A stretch of DNA of 64,000 nucleotides. Origin: Amblyomma americanum. Its lineage: Eukaryota; Arthropoda; Arachnida; Ixodida; Ixodidae. This document shows, piece by piece, positions 11,216 to 21,415 of this stretch. The notes beneath the pieces are model-generated. The model was not told the DNA's origin and ran no database searches. It was given only the letters and a program-made list of their open reading frames with translations. The translations under genes were made by a program, and so were the position numbers. The stretch's first letter is position 1. Each line of letters starts with the position of its first letter. The stretch spans positions 79,096,324 through 79,160,323 of the forward strand of contig NC_135506.1 in NCBI RefSeq assembly GCF_052857255.1, read 5' to 3'.

Positions 11216-11654
11216 TAAAGCGGCGTCGGCGTTGAGGCTTCTCTGCAGTGCACAGCGATGACCAGAGAGAGGCCCCGGTAATGACATCACATACGACGGC
11301 ACTACTTTTCCAGCGAATAAACTCGTGTTTCATGGAAGAAAACCAACGCCATTAAAGGTGTATCTTACAAAAGTTTCGGGGTATCAGACGACGCACAGCA
11401 ACATGCACGCGAAGGCAGCGGACATCTGAATTTTCGGCACTAATGACGTCACAGCAAGTTTTCACGCACTTTCCAAACGCAGTGAAGTTCTAGGAGCCTG
11501 AACTTCGTCGCGGTCAATCGACGATTACGTCACCATTTTAAATGCTAGTGCAGAAAAACTCCGGATGCTTTACCTAGAAGATCAGTAGATTCGAGCTCTT
11601 GCGCCAGAAGGTCAGCTCGAGAGCGCTGCGCCGCCTCCTTCCTGAACTGCGAAC
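11216..11654. other. Unassigned DNA before LINE C
   Basis: No gene or repeat recognised. Contains scattered TGACGTCA-like words (about 11280, 11442, 11531) without further context. Confidence 0.4.
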
Positions 11655-13909
11655 TAGCTGGTTTTTTGGATGATTACTTACCAGGCTTTTTACAGCGTTC
11701 TCTTTACGCTAACTGGGATTTGTTCAAGGATATCGTTGAACATCTCATTAACACTTATGTACCATTAAGATCTTTGAAGTGCGATCGGGAATCACCTTGG
11801 TTTAATAATGTTTTAAAAAGACTCTCCAATAAAAAGAAGCGCTTGTTCCGCTCAGCGAAGTTGTTGAATTCTAAACAACGATGGGAGGCCTACTTTTCCG
11901 CAGCTGCAGAGTACAAAGGTGCGCTGAAAAACGCAAAGGACACATTTTTTAACCACACACTGCCTGCTATGCTGGTCAATAATCCAAAACAATTTTGGAA
12001 TGTAGTTAACAAGAAAGACCCTTCCACAATACTACTTACTTCTTCTGATGGTGTTGCCTTTCCTCCATACGAATGTGCTTCTGTTCTAAACAATATATTT
12101 GCTGCGGCATTTTCTACCAACGTTTCTCTTGTTCATCGCGTGTGCCCTGTTTTTGATGCTCTTCCTATGGATCCAGTTATACTCGACGCGTCAGGCATCC
12201 AGTGCATCATAGAAAATCTTAAGGTTTCCTCTTCCTGCGGTGTTGACAACATTAATTCGAAGTTTTTAATTAATACAAAGTACTATTGTTCCATAATTCT
12301 TACTAAATTGTTTGAGCAGTCTCTTGCAACAGGTTGTATTCCCAATGATTGGAAAATTGGGAAGGTGATTCCACTGCATAAGTCCGGAAGTAAACATTTG
12401 CCTGATAACTTTAGACCTATATCACTCACTAGTATTCCGTGCAAGATCATGGAACGCGTCATATATTCTCATCTCATCTCTTTTTTAGAATCTAACTCCT
12501 TTTTCAGCATTGCCCAGCATGGTTTTCGTAAGTCTTTTTCATGCGAAACTCAGCTTATATGTTTCGCACATGACCTTCATTGCATCCTTGACCACGGGTC
12601 TCAGGCAGATTGCATATTTTTGGACTTCTCGAAAGCGTTTGACACTGTTTCACATGAGCTTCTCTTTCTTAAATTAAGCAATCTTAACATAGACACTAAT
12701 GTCCTTGCATGGCTACAATGCTTTCTTTCTAACCGTTCACAATTCGTAACAGCGAACAATATAAACTCTCATTCTTTGCCTGTCCGTTCCGGCGTGCCTC
12801 AGGGGTCAGTTCTTGGGCCCCTCCTTTTTCTCATCTATATAAATGACTTACCGGCTAACATTTCTTTTGCAATTATTCTTTTTGCCGATGATTGTGTTAT
12901 TTACCGCGAAATTAAAGATGGTTATGATGTCTCTTGTCTTCAATCCGATATTAACAAGGTTCTTGACTGGTGTTTTACTTGGAACATGCAACTAAACATT
13001 AATAAGTGTAAACATGTACGCATTTCTCGTCTCTCTAATGCCCCTTCTTCTTATCACATTAACAACGTGTCTCTCGAAACCGTGTCATGTTATAAATATC
13101 TGGGTGTTTACGTTTCTTGTAACCTGTCTTGGAAAACTCACGTTGAATACATAATAAATAACGCTGATCGCATGCTTGGGTACCTTCGCAGAAATTTCTC
13201 ATGTTCATCTACTTCAATAAAATTATTACTTTATAAAACATTGGTTCGGTCCAAGTTAGAATATGCTGCATCTGTCTGGAGCCCTGGCATCGATTCACTC
13301 GTTTCAGATTTGGAAGCTGTACAGAACCGCGCATGCCGTTTCATTCTTTCTAATTATCACCGAACAAGCAGTGTAACCGCCATGAAATCAAGTTTGTCCC
13401 TTCCACTTCTTTCCCACCGCAGATCAATAGCCTCATTGTGTCTCTTTCATAAAATTTACCACAACAGCTTTCTCAATCCTAAGTTACTGTCTAGACCATG
13501 TTACATATCAGCACGCGTTGATCACCGTCATAAGGCTGGAATCCCATCTTGTCACACCAAATGTTTTCATGACTCATTCATACCCCGAACTTGTGTCAGC
13601 TCGAATCACCTTCCCCACGACATCGCAGGTATTTTCGATAACAATGCATTTCGTAAAGTCCTTAATGTTTCTTTCTGAGCATGTGTCGTTTATTACTGTA
13701 TAAAAATTGCCTTTTTACTGTCTACACACTGTTTTAATATATCCCCACTGCATTCTAATCTTATTGCCTTCCTGTGTTTTCACTTTTTATGTATTCCCGG
13801 TTTATTTTTGTTTTCCCTCCTTGTTGTTGCTGTTTAGGCTGAATTTTTATGTATTCCCACTCCCCTCTGTAATGCCTTCGGGTCCTCAGGGTACAATAAA
13901 TAAAAAAAG
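11655..13909 (+). mobile_element. 5'-truncated CR1-like LINE (LINE C)
   Basis: A single long RT ORF is followed by a ~220-bp 3' UTR that ends GGTCCTCAGGGTACAATAAA plus an A-rich tail at about 13895-13909. No endonuclease domain precedes the RT, so the element is 5' truncated, as is usual for target-primed insertion. Its uninterrupted ORF and clean tail suggest that it is one of the youngest insertions in the window. Confidence 0.85.
11666..13678 (+). CDS. Reverse transcriptase (truncated ORF2) of LINE C, 670 codons open
   Basis: The frame holds a pre-RT region (WFNNVLKRLSNKKKRLF), FRPISLTSIPCKIMERV, motif A with Asp at residue 320 (FLDFSKAFD), motif B GVPQGSVLGPLLFLIYINDL and motif C FADD at residues 406-409 (DNA 12881-12892). 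A CR1-type thumb and C-terminal region (YLGVYVSCNLSWKTHV) follow. All RT aspartates are present. CR1-like elements use RT for target-primed reverse transcription. The Met at 11666 is simply the first in-frame ATG after the 5' truncation, not a native start. A free-standing protein would lack the nuclease. Confidence 0.85.
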   Translation: MDDYLPGFLQRSLYANWDLFKDIVEHLINTYVPLRSLKCDRESPWFNNVLKRLSNKKKRLFRSAKLLNSKQRWEAYFSAAAEYKGALKNAKDTFFNHTLPAMLVNNPKQFWNVVNKKDPSTILLTSSDGVAFPPYECASVLNNIFAAAFSTNVSLVHRVCPVFDALPMDPVILDASGIQCIIENLKVSSSCGVDNINSKFLINTKYYCSIILTKLFEQSLATGCIPNDWKIGKVIPLHKSGSKHLPDNFRPISLTSIPCKIMERVIYSHLISFLESNSFFSIAQHGFRKSFSCETQLICFAHDLHCILDHGSQADCIFLDFSKAFDTVSHELLFLKLSNLNIDTNVLAWLQCFLSNRSQFVTANNINSHSLPVRSGVPQGSVLGPLLFLIYINDLPANISFAIILFADDCVIYREIKDGYDVSCLQSDINKVLDWCFTWNMQLNINKCKHVRISRLSNAPSSYHINNVSLETVSCYKYLGVYVSCNLSWKTHVEYIINNADRMLGYLRRNFSCSSTSIKLLLYKTLVRSKLEYAASVWSPGIDSLVSDLEAVQNRACRFILSNYHRTSSVTAMKSSLSLPLLSHRRSIASLCLFHKIYHNSFLNPKLLSRPCYISARVDHRHKAGIPSCHTKCFHDSFIPRTCVSSNHLPHDIAGIFDNNAFRKVLNVSF

Positions 13910-13983
13910 CACGCACCGCCAGGCGCCGCCGGAGCGGTCGCTGACTGGCCGAAAGGTACAACGGGAAAGTAAGTGTAATGCAG

Positions 13984-14370
13984 CCGCAAAACATTGAAAA
14001 AAAAGCCCCCGGATGTTTACCCTTGGGGCGTGCGCGGTCGACAAGGTACTTGACGGTTTACAGTGATGCTAAGCCATACGACGGAGTGTGAGTGAGGGAG
14101 AGAGAGGAGTGTGATTGAGTGACAGAGGGTAAGAGTGTGTGAGAGTGGGTGTGAGTATGTGTGTGTGTTCGCGTGTGCGTGTGGAGGGGGTGATGATAGG
14201 TTTCTGTCTAGCCTAGGGCTGGTGTTTTATGGTGCACAAGTGTGTATGTTGCACTTCAACATGACCATTCGGTTCACGGTGATGGCTGTGACGGCCAATA
14301 TTACAGGGCTGTGGGGGCGTGCGAAGACGACGATGACACGGCCTCACAGGAGAGCACCTGCACCCTCCGT
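13984..14370 (-). repeat. Right arm of the ~387-bp inverted repeat
   Basis: Reverse complement of 6372-6758, sharing boundaries GCCGCAAAACATTG and GGAGAGCACCTGCACCCT. The GT-rich centre creates a mirrored pseudo-ORF on each arm. About 7.2 kb separates the arms. Confidence 0.85.
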
Positions 14371-14374
14371 GTGC

Positions 14375-14662
14375 GGTAGCCCTCCCCCGTGGTCTTACCC
14401 ATGCAGAGGAAGTTGCGCTTCGGAGGATACGGGTCGGGGTAGCCCTAACTCCAGCTGTGACACGCAAGTGGCCGCATTTCAAAGATTTGTATCCCCGCCT
14501 CGGGTGTCCAGTCGGCAAGAACAGAGACTGTGAAGCGGATATCCACCACTTGTTGTGGGACTGCCCGGCGCTGAAGCCGACAAGAATTCGGCACCTGGCG
14601 GCAGTGGGACTCTCACCGGACAATCCGGATTGCTATTTAGCCTGGACACAGGGTCCATATCA
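14375..14662 (+). pseudogene. I-group LINE ORF2 C-terminal fragment
   Basis: It translates as LTHAEEVALRRIRVGVALTP, then KWPHFKDLYPRLGCP and DIHHLLWDCPALKP. This is the C-terminal zinc-binding end of an RNase H-type LINE and parallels 61.1-61.4 kb (RHLLWTCPA). The second Cys of CxxC is replaced (CPVG). It begins right at the inverted-repeat edge and stops where the LINE D tail begins. Confidence 0.75.
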
Positions 14663-15835
14663 AATCAAATTTTATTTCTGCCTTGAAAAGGTACAGACAG
14701 CAGAGGCGCAGAAAAAGCTGTAAGGTACAGCTTGACAAAGCCGCAGCCCCCTTTAGCTTGGCAGCAGCTTAACAGCCAGGCTTTATAAAACAAAGGCAGT
14801 TGGTTAACGTACTAAGAGGTATACAATAATGAAACTACAAAATAAAGTGAAACAACCTTATACAATATTGAATCGACATTCGCACTCGACAAACACAGAT
14901 CGATAGCAAAGAAAAAGAATAAACATATTCTACATGTGAACGTGCTTAGCATGCAAAGATTTTTTTGACGAACTAAAGAGGTCAAAATTATTATATGCAT
15001 ATGTATCTAACAGGGAAGGAAGCGTGAATTGAAGGCGTTCTCTACCTGAATTCATTCGAGGAGTTGGCACCACCCAAGTCTCCGCATACCTTGACGTGTA
15101 GCTGGCTTCTCGGGCATGTAATTCAGCAAGGTTTCGTATGTAGTTTACATTCCTACGTGTTTCAAGTTTAAACCGGATACATAGACGATATTTATACAAG
15201 TTGTGAATTTTTACACCACTTTCTAAAAAGATATCTGCGCTTGGAGAGTCCCAGGGGACATTTCAAATAAGACGAAGGAACTTTTTCTGTAGAAATGGCA
15301 GCAGTTTTAATAGCAGTAGACAAGAAAATTATAGAGGAGTAGCTTTATTTTTCTTGGAATAACATATCTCAGCAGGCTTATGACCCCGGTCAGTTGAGAC
15401 AGCTTCGTTGCTATATGGTCCACATGGTGATCCCAAGTCATGTTGGAAGAAAAAACTGTTCCTAGGAATTTAAATTGTTCAACCAAATCTATACACCGCG
15501 AGCTTAGCTTATTCTCGATGGAGGAAGGAAGCACTTTATTTTTAGGACGAGAAATAAGAGCTTGTGTTTTCTTATCATTTATACGCATACATTTGGATTC
15601 AGACCATTTTTGTAATTCAAACATGGTTTCATTGCATTCCTGAACAAAGAGATCAAGATCATTTCCAGTAAAAAATATTCTTGTGTCATCAGCATAAATA
15701 ATAAATTTCGCAGCGGAGTTAATGTTAGATATATCACTTAGATACATATTAAAGATTAATCGTCCCAATATACTGCTTTGTGGGACACCAGAAGTAACAC
15801 GTTTTAGTTCAGATATATCATCGTTCACTTCTTGA
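14663..15835 (-). mobile_element. 5'-truncated CR1-like LINE (LINE D)
   Basis: On minus: RT core, C-terminal region and a 3' end with AATAAA followed by an ATTTGATTTGAT-like tail at about 14660-14690. The RT upstream of motif B is absent, so the element is truncated to ~1.2 kb. Its tail abuts the LINE fragment ending at 14662, indicating insertion into or beside that older copy. Confidence 0.8.
14930..15828 (-). pseudogene. LINE D reverse transcriptase, C-terminal half
   Basis: The frame at 15307-15828 starts at motif B (GVPQSSILGRLIFNMYLSDI; the usual GS is SS) and has an intact YADD (15685-15696) and thumb (FKFLGTVFSSNMTWDHHV). After a frameshift near 15.3 kb the C-terminal region reads on as CINVxWDSP-like residues and NYIRNLAELHAREASY, PTPRMNSGRERLQFTLPSLL. 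This is CR1-type. Motif A lies in the deleted part, so the product could not polymerise. Confidence 0.82.
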
Positions 15836-15839
15836 TTTC

Positions 15840-16200
15840 ATCAAATCATGCCACCTTTTTCGGCGGCGGGTACCAGCCGTGGCCGGAAAGGGACTTCATC
15901 GAGAGGACGTCAGGTCCTCCCATCTTCCCTCTTTTTTGCCGCCTTCTTTACCAGTCCGCCGCACGGCCAAGCCAGACGGTAAGGGGTTGCAGATCCAGCA
16001 ACCAATAGCCAGCAATTTTGGGAGAACCCAATAAACGGTTGGGGGGGGGGGGGCGAAGGCTCCTGTTCCGTGTTGTGTTCATTTCGCTTTTCCGCTGCGC
16101 CACCGTGAGAACGGCCGCGTGTGGTGTGCAACACCGGGAGCTCGGAGTTCGCGGCCGAGACCTCAAAGGCGGCTCAGCGGCCTAGTAAGAACCCCCCCAT
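15840..16200. other. GC-rich LTR-like segment with G homopolymer
   Basis: The block is GC-rich and CpG-rich, with CCCAATAAACGG (possible polyadenylation signal) followed by about 12-13 consecutive G at about 16039-16051. No ORF is credible. It could be a solo LTR or LTR remnant, but no paired copy or clear TG...CA boundary was found. Confidence 0.3.
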
Positions 16201-16244
16201 GAGAGAGGCTGTAGAGTTCAGCAATAGGCGTGAATCAGCTGGTT

Positions 16245-16725
16245 GTGACCTTGAGCGTACCAGAAGCTTAGAAGAACGCTAACGTTATTTTAATTCAAAA
16301 GAAAGGAGCCGTCAAGGACATATTACAGACTGATCAGCTTACGGCCTGTTGCTTGAAAGGTAATTTACGAAGGTAATCGCTAATGGAGTCACGGAAAATG
16401 CTAGATTTAATAAGCCAAATTATCAGGCAGGCTTCGTAAAACATACTCAACAATAAATAGACCATATTCACGCTATAGCAGTGAGGTGATAGAGGAATGC
16501 GAAGAATTATAACCTACCCTTATGTAGCTTTCTTTGATTACGAGAAAGCATTCGATTCAGTGGAATCTTCAGCAGTCATACAGGAAATGCGTAATCAGGA
16601 GGTAGAAGAGTCTGATGTGAAAATACTGGAAGATGTCTATAACAACTACAGAACTACCATAGTCCTCCATAAAGTCAGCAATGAAATTGCAATAAGGAAG
16701 GGTGTAAGTCAGGGAGACATGAATG
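16245..16725 (+). pseudogene. RTE/BovB-like reverse transcriptase fragment
   Basis: The DNA reads NVILIQKKGAVKD, then remains of the YRPISLLS block, NKPNYQAGF, and AFFDYEKAFDSVESSAVIQE (motif A, catalytic Asp kept). It ends with YNNYRTTIVLHK and IRKGVSQGD, the start of motif B. These are hallmark RTE-clade residues. Several stops and frameshifts are present, the polymerase is cut off before motif C, and no nuclease is visible. RTE/BovB elements are known in ticks. Confidence 0.85.
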
Positions 16726-16804
16726 ATGTCAATGCTTGTTATAGTAATGGAAGCGAATGCCGAAACGGGTCACCGACATCCCTAAAGGAGGGCGCGGGAA
16801 GGGG

Positions 16805-16973
16805 TGCCCAGAAAGTAAACGTTGCTTGCAGGAGTCAGACTGGCTCCTCCTCTCTTTGAAAAGTGGGGGAGCGTTTATTATCTCCCCTTTCTCTTTTTTC
16901 CCGTGCAACTGGGTGCCGCTGAGGTGTCCTTCGCCTCTGCTGCTGCTGGGGAATCGTCACACCCCTCCCTCTG
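16805..16973 (-). repeat. Polypurine tract and putative 3' LTR of the gypsy element
   Basis: On minus CAGAGGGAGGGG (16962-16973) runs straight into TGTGACGATTC (from 16961 down), a typical PPT/LTR junction beginning TGT. An AATAAA lies ~90 bp in, and a possible CA end is at about 16805. LTR length (~157 bp) is inferred and the end is uncertain; no 5' LTR is in the window. Confidence 0.55.
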
Positions 16974-17026
16974 TTGTGAAGCCCTGCTGCACGGCACTGG
17001 GGATGAGCGGTGCCTTGTTTACGCCT

Positions 17027-17500
17027 CTATAGTCCGAAGTAGATAACAGGCTTCCGGACCCGGGTAGACCGACGAAGCTGGGGGTGCAAAGGGGCCGCAC
17101 TTGAATGCTGTTGCCGGGCCGAGGCTGTTGTAGACGGCTCGGTGCTTAATGAGCATCGAGGTGGGGACGGCTGTTCCGTGTCCGTTGCCGCTGCTAGTGC
17201 AGGAAGAGGCTGCTCTTCGTCTAAGAGAACGCCGGGCGTCCTTCGCGGTCGCCCGTGGTCCGCGTGCCTGTTCCACAGTGTTCCGTCTTCGAGTTTTATT
17301 TCAAGCAACGAAGAACTTGTGGGATGGCGAACCGTTCCGGCAATCCAAGCTAGGCCTTGTCGGAAGTTTCGAACAATGACGGGCTCGCCGGACGAAAGCA
17401 AACAGCTTTTGCGTACGTTTCTGTCGAACCGCATCTTTTGCTTAGGCCCAGGTGCATTCGTTGAATAAGCGTTTGCAGCTGCACGCCCATGAGGAGCTCA
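17027..17500 (-). pseudogene. Gypsy integrase C-terminal domain
   Basis: The 17350-17856 frame contains GSPPAELLMGVQLQT, the conserved SPAELL-MG-R-L block that follows the gypsy integrase core. The 17027-17434 frame has GEPVIVRNFRQGLAWIAGTV, the EIKLEDG-x-WNRHADHGRPR block and a basic end (LRRSTRVRKPVIYF). These mark the end of pol. A frameshift lies near 17.4 kb and the DDE core is not readable. The enzyme would join element DNA into the chromosome. Confidence 0.8.
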
Positions 17501-18259
17501 GCGGGAGGGGACCCAGTGCGGCGTTGTTCTGTAGGAAAGCAGGATCCTGTCGATGTTAGTTTGGAAATCTCCAGACGCCGCCTTCTTGAGTTCCCCTTGT
17601 CACAGCCACAGCGGTGATTGTACGCTGGGCAAAACGTTCTGGTTGGAGAGTGCTGATAAATCTCTGTGATGCTGGCGTGCCACAGGTGGCAAGTATCTCC
17701 ACAGCATGTCATCGGTAGCCGTGTTGGCGATCGTGCTCGTCGTAGTAACTGCAGCTGGTGCCATCGGTGTCCCGCCAAGTATATTGTGGATTTCGTAATG
17801 TTTTCTGTTTTCTCAGTTCCTGTAAAACATTGGCTGTAGGTATTACTGGGTGTCATCTTTCTAAAACTTTACAGGTTGCCCGAGCACCGGCTGCGGTTAG
17901 TGCTGCAGTATTCTTGTGTCGGTACAATTTTTAGGTAGGGTTTGTATGTATTAATACTATAATTGAATGCGTTGCAGCAGCGCGTAGAACCTTGCGGTCT
18001 ATTGTGTTGATCAATCTGTTCGTGTTCGTTGCTGATTTTCATTTTGTGGATGCGGATATATACCATTAACGGTTCTTATGTTCGTGAGCATGCTTGCATT
18101 GACAGTGTCAGCGTTGTCATGTTCACTATTTAAATTGCGCATAATTCTTACTGTGTTCTCGGCCCACGCCCACGTTTTTGTTCTGGCTGTGCTGGCTGTG
18201 TTGCGTTCACTGAATTTGTTGCTCTGGGGGCTGGTGTCGATGTGTAGCGTTGGCAAGAT

Positions 18260-18495
18260 GGGGGACGCCGCCGGCATGAAAAGCAGCAGCAGTGCAAGGT
18301 GCTCCTGGCCACTGGCCGATTGCTGGCACCATGAAGAACAAGAGAAGCGTCGCTGTGGGCAATAAAGGTGGCTGTCGGTGGCAGAAAGACTGGCTCAATC
18401 CTGCAGACGCCGGGCTGGGGTTTTGAGCGAGAGGCTCGGCTCCGGGAAGCGGTTCAGTCGGCTTGTGAGCCAGCTGCGCTCAGGGTCTTGACTGC
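18260..18495 (-). other. Exon-like module 1
   Basis: Acceptor-like TTATTTCTGCAG on minus ends at 18496. Motif copies start at 18330 and 18275, 55 bp apart. On minus the motif DNA can read ATLLLFFMV. The CA-rich tract continues below 18.24 kb. Confidence 0.55.
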
Positions 18496-18684
18496 CTGCA
18501 GAAATAAGAGATACAGACTTTCTAAATGTTGTTCATTCATCAACAGTTTACACAGCTTCCTAGCCGCACTTCCATAATACACTGATGGAACATATCGAAC
18601 GCGGAAACGTGCGTTAAGATAGTCCGAATTTATCCAGTTGTTCTATTCTGACCTTCATGTTACTAGAACGCGCATGGCGACTGC

Positions 18685-18987
18685 ATGCCACCTGTCGACA
18701 CCACCGCAAAACAAAATGCATGGCAACCATTGGCGCAGCAGACGCAGCATACGCAGGTGACGCACAAGTGCAGAGCTACGAAGCTGACGACCGCGACGCA
18801 TGCCACGGCGCATGCGCGCGCTGGTGATAAGCGGAAGAAAGCGTCCGGCATCAACATGGGCACCACGACCACGGATATCGGAGCTGCGGCAGGGCGGGGA
18901 ATTGCTGCCAGCGCCAAAACTAAAGCCAAAGGCAAATCCGAGCGCCACACCAGAGTCCTCTACTACGGTGACTCTTTCGCTTCTTAA
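18685..18987 (+). CDS. Hypothetical 100-codon ORF, Thr/Ala/Lys-rich
   Basis: Low-complexity composition (KLTTATHATAHARAGDKRKK, then AASAKTKAKGKSERHT) with no recognised domain, signal peptide or membrane segment. The opposite strand is also open across the same GC-rich stretch, which weakens the case for coding. It could be a LINE ORF1 scrap or chance. Confidence 0.2.
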   Translation: MPPVDTTAKQNAWQPLAQQTQHTQVTHKCRATKLTTATHATAHARAGDKRKKASGINMGTTTTDIGAAAGRGIAASAKTKAKGKSERHTRVLYYGDSFAS

Positions 18988-19019
18988 TTCCGAGCATGTT
19001 GAGGTGTCCGCCTATAGTA

Positions 19020-21410
19020 TGATACACACCTAGTGCGCCTCTCCTATTTCTTTCTCCATGTCAGCAGGGCAAGCCGTCTCGACACTCATTGAGGACATCA
19101 CGCTGCTATCTCACGATTTACTCACAGCTGATTTTTGATGGCTGCACAGATAATTTAGCCTGCCGATGGTTCATATAGTCTAAAAAGCGTCAATGAAAAT
19201 TACAGTAGTTAAGTGCAAGCATGTGACGAAAGCGGATGGAACAGACAATACGAGCCACATCTGGTTCATGTCCAACCAATCGGCGTGGGCCGAAGTGGGC
19301 GATTACAGACCATGGGCCATGCTTGCAGCCCTAGTCCTCAGCGGGTTGTTAGCAGACTAGCGGATTGTGCTGCACGCGCACCGTGATCCTGCAGAGCAGA
19401 TCTTCACACTCCAAACTCGAATATAGTATGCCGATGAAAACGAATGCCCTGTAAATGTTATCGCATTTTAGTGATGAACAAATATGATAATGGTGGTCTA
19501 GTGGCAGCTCTAGCGTGACATCCACAAGACTTCCGCAACAAGGGACCAACGGCAGAGCACAAATAGAACGAAAATGAACCGCTGCGTTGAGCCCAGCCTT
19601 GATAGAATGGATACAAGCTTCTCCTAGCCTGGTGACTGGCTTTTATGGTGGCGAAATGCTATATAGAAAATGATGTTTCACACTGCCTTGTGTAAAAAGG
19701 CAAGGAATTTGGACAATGATCAGTCATGATTAAGGTTAGCCTCGTCACCGCCGCTATCTGCTTCACGACAGCCGCATTCAGACCGGCTGTGTAACAGCAA
19801 CTGCGCTCCACCCATTCGTCGCACAGGACCTCCGATTTCTCTCCACAGATGGCGTTAGAGCGAATAAGCCTCGTCAGGAGTCACAAACCCGTCTCCGTGC
19901 GCTGTCCTTCGTCAGCGGTGGCGGTAGGCCAGTGAGTCATAGGCATGAGGCATTCTATGCAAGTGTCTTGAGCGCCTGTCAACTCCTGTGTGACGCCATC
20001 CTCAGGGCCTCCATAACCGTAGGCAGCTACCAACCGCAGAGCACCAATAAAATGAAAATGACTTTAAACGCTACAAAATACTCTGTCATGGCCTTTACAC
20101 CCTTTTTTCATTGCTCCTCCACCCCTATAGGCAGCGAAGTTCATGACTGACCTCCCGTCACGCTCCGACAAAACGAAGTCGTCTCAAGCTTACTACTAGC
20201 TTAGCGTTGAAGCACACTCACTCAAGCCAGAAGCATGGAGTTCAGGCATGCCGAATCCAGGTTGCCTAAGATGCGGCGCCGCACCAAGGCAGAGGTCTCA
20301 GTGGCCAATGAATATGGAGGTGGAACCCTTCCCAGCACCCTGTCGGCTTCTAACATGAGCAGCGAAGCCTCCTACCCGTACGAGGGCCCTCGAGAGGGCG
20401 CTGGTGTACGTGGCACGCGGTCAGGTGCCGTCGCTGTCGTCTTCTGCAAAGAAAAAAGGTGTAATACATTACCACATTCAGATACACCGACAAGCCACTC
20501 CAGCCAACACGAAAACAATCACAGAGAACCAATGGCCACCACTGCGGAGAAAATTACTTGTGGGCAGCGTGCTTCAAACGTAACAGAGATATCGGGCCCC
20601 TCACCAGTATTGATAAATGATCAGAGAGCACCCCGCGCTAGAATGTCGGGGGCTGAATGAATCAGAAGCACACAACAATTTTTTTCAGCGGTGGTATTTC
20701 CCTTTTTACCTGTATCTTGTCACTAGAGAGCCCTCTTCGATGGAGCCAGACTTTATCAGCAGCAAGTTGTCTGGCCTAAGAAGCTTTAAGCTCCATTAGA
20801 CTTTGACAGCTTAATGTGCAGACATTCCGTAAATCAGCGGCACTTATGAAAAGATCGGCGCAATCTCATCCTTTTATTACTCACCATTGGATTGTGGGCA
20901 TTCAGGTCGGCAGCGTCCACACCATGGCTCTCTCCCTTAGGCCTTGGGCGAGGAGGGTGCACAGGTAACCAGGCAGGGCCGCAGGTGGAGCAGCGATAGA
21001 GCGGCTGAAGCGCGTATGCTTTACGGAACAATGAGTCTCCTTGGCCAACGCGGCCTGCGTCCGGAACCTAGCCTAATGAGGGGCAGAGAATTCAATGCGG
21101 ACGCCTCGATGCCCTGGCAGTGCCCTGTCGTCGTTTTTGTTACCCTGAGGTTGGTAATGGTGCGTACCCACTGTACCCTCCAGTGCCCAACATGCTCGCC
21201 CTATGGTGCCTGGCTTTAGAACTAGACATCTCTGTCAACGTCTCGGGTGGTTACACGTGTAGTCATAGCCATTCAAATGGATGTGGCTGTCTTGGCACGG
21301 GCTTGTCTTTGTGAGCTACTACTTAGCTGTAGCTGTCTTTTGGTTAGTAATATGTGCAGGAATGGTCGTGTGGTAGGCGTGTTGTCATTCCTGCTCCTAT
21401 AGATACTGCT
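19020..21410. other. Intergenic or intronic DNA
   Basis: No recognisable gene. A 141-codon plus ORF (20235-20660) has no identifiable domain and includes a motif-like AACATGAGCAGCGAAGCC at 20353. A donor-like site on minus (ATG|GTGAGTAATA) lies at about 20883. Confidence 0.4.
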
Positions 21411-21415
21411 GGACC

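Larger units (their letters stand above)
16780..17860 (-). mobile_element. Ty3/gypsy LTR retrotransposon, 3' remnant
   Basis: On minus are the integrase C-terminal part, a polypurine tract and the start of a 3' LTR. Upstream pol is missing or unreadable beyond 17.86 kb. The remnant directly follows the truncated RTE fragment, suggesting nested insertion. Confidence 0.75.

Noticed and set aside
17019..17468. Plus-strand ORFs at 17.0-17.5 kb
   Set aside because: They are antisense shadows of the gypsy integrase C-terminus, whose motifs read clearly on minus.
18663..18950. Two long minus ORFs opposite the Thr/Ala-rich plus ORF
   Set aside because: GC-rich codon bias opens all frames. Hydrophobic content on minus is the complement of Lys/Ala/Thr codons on plus.
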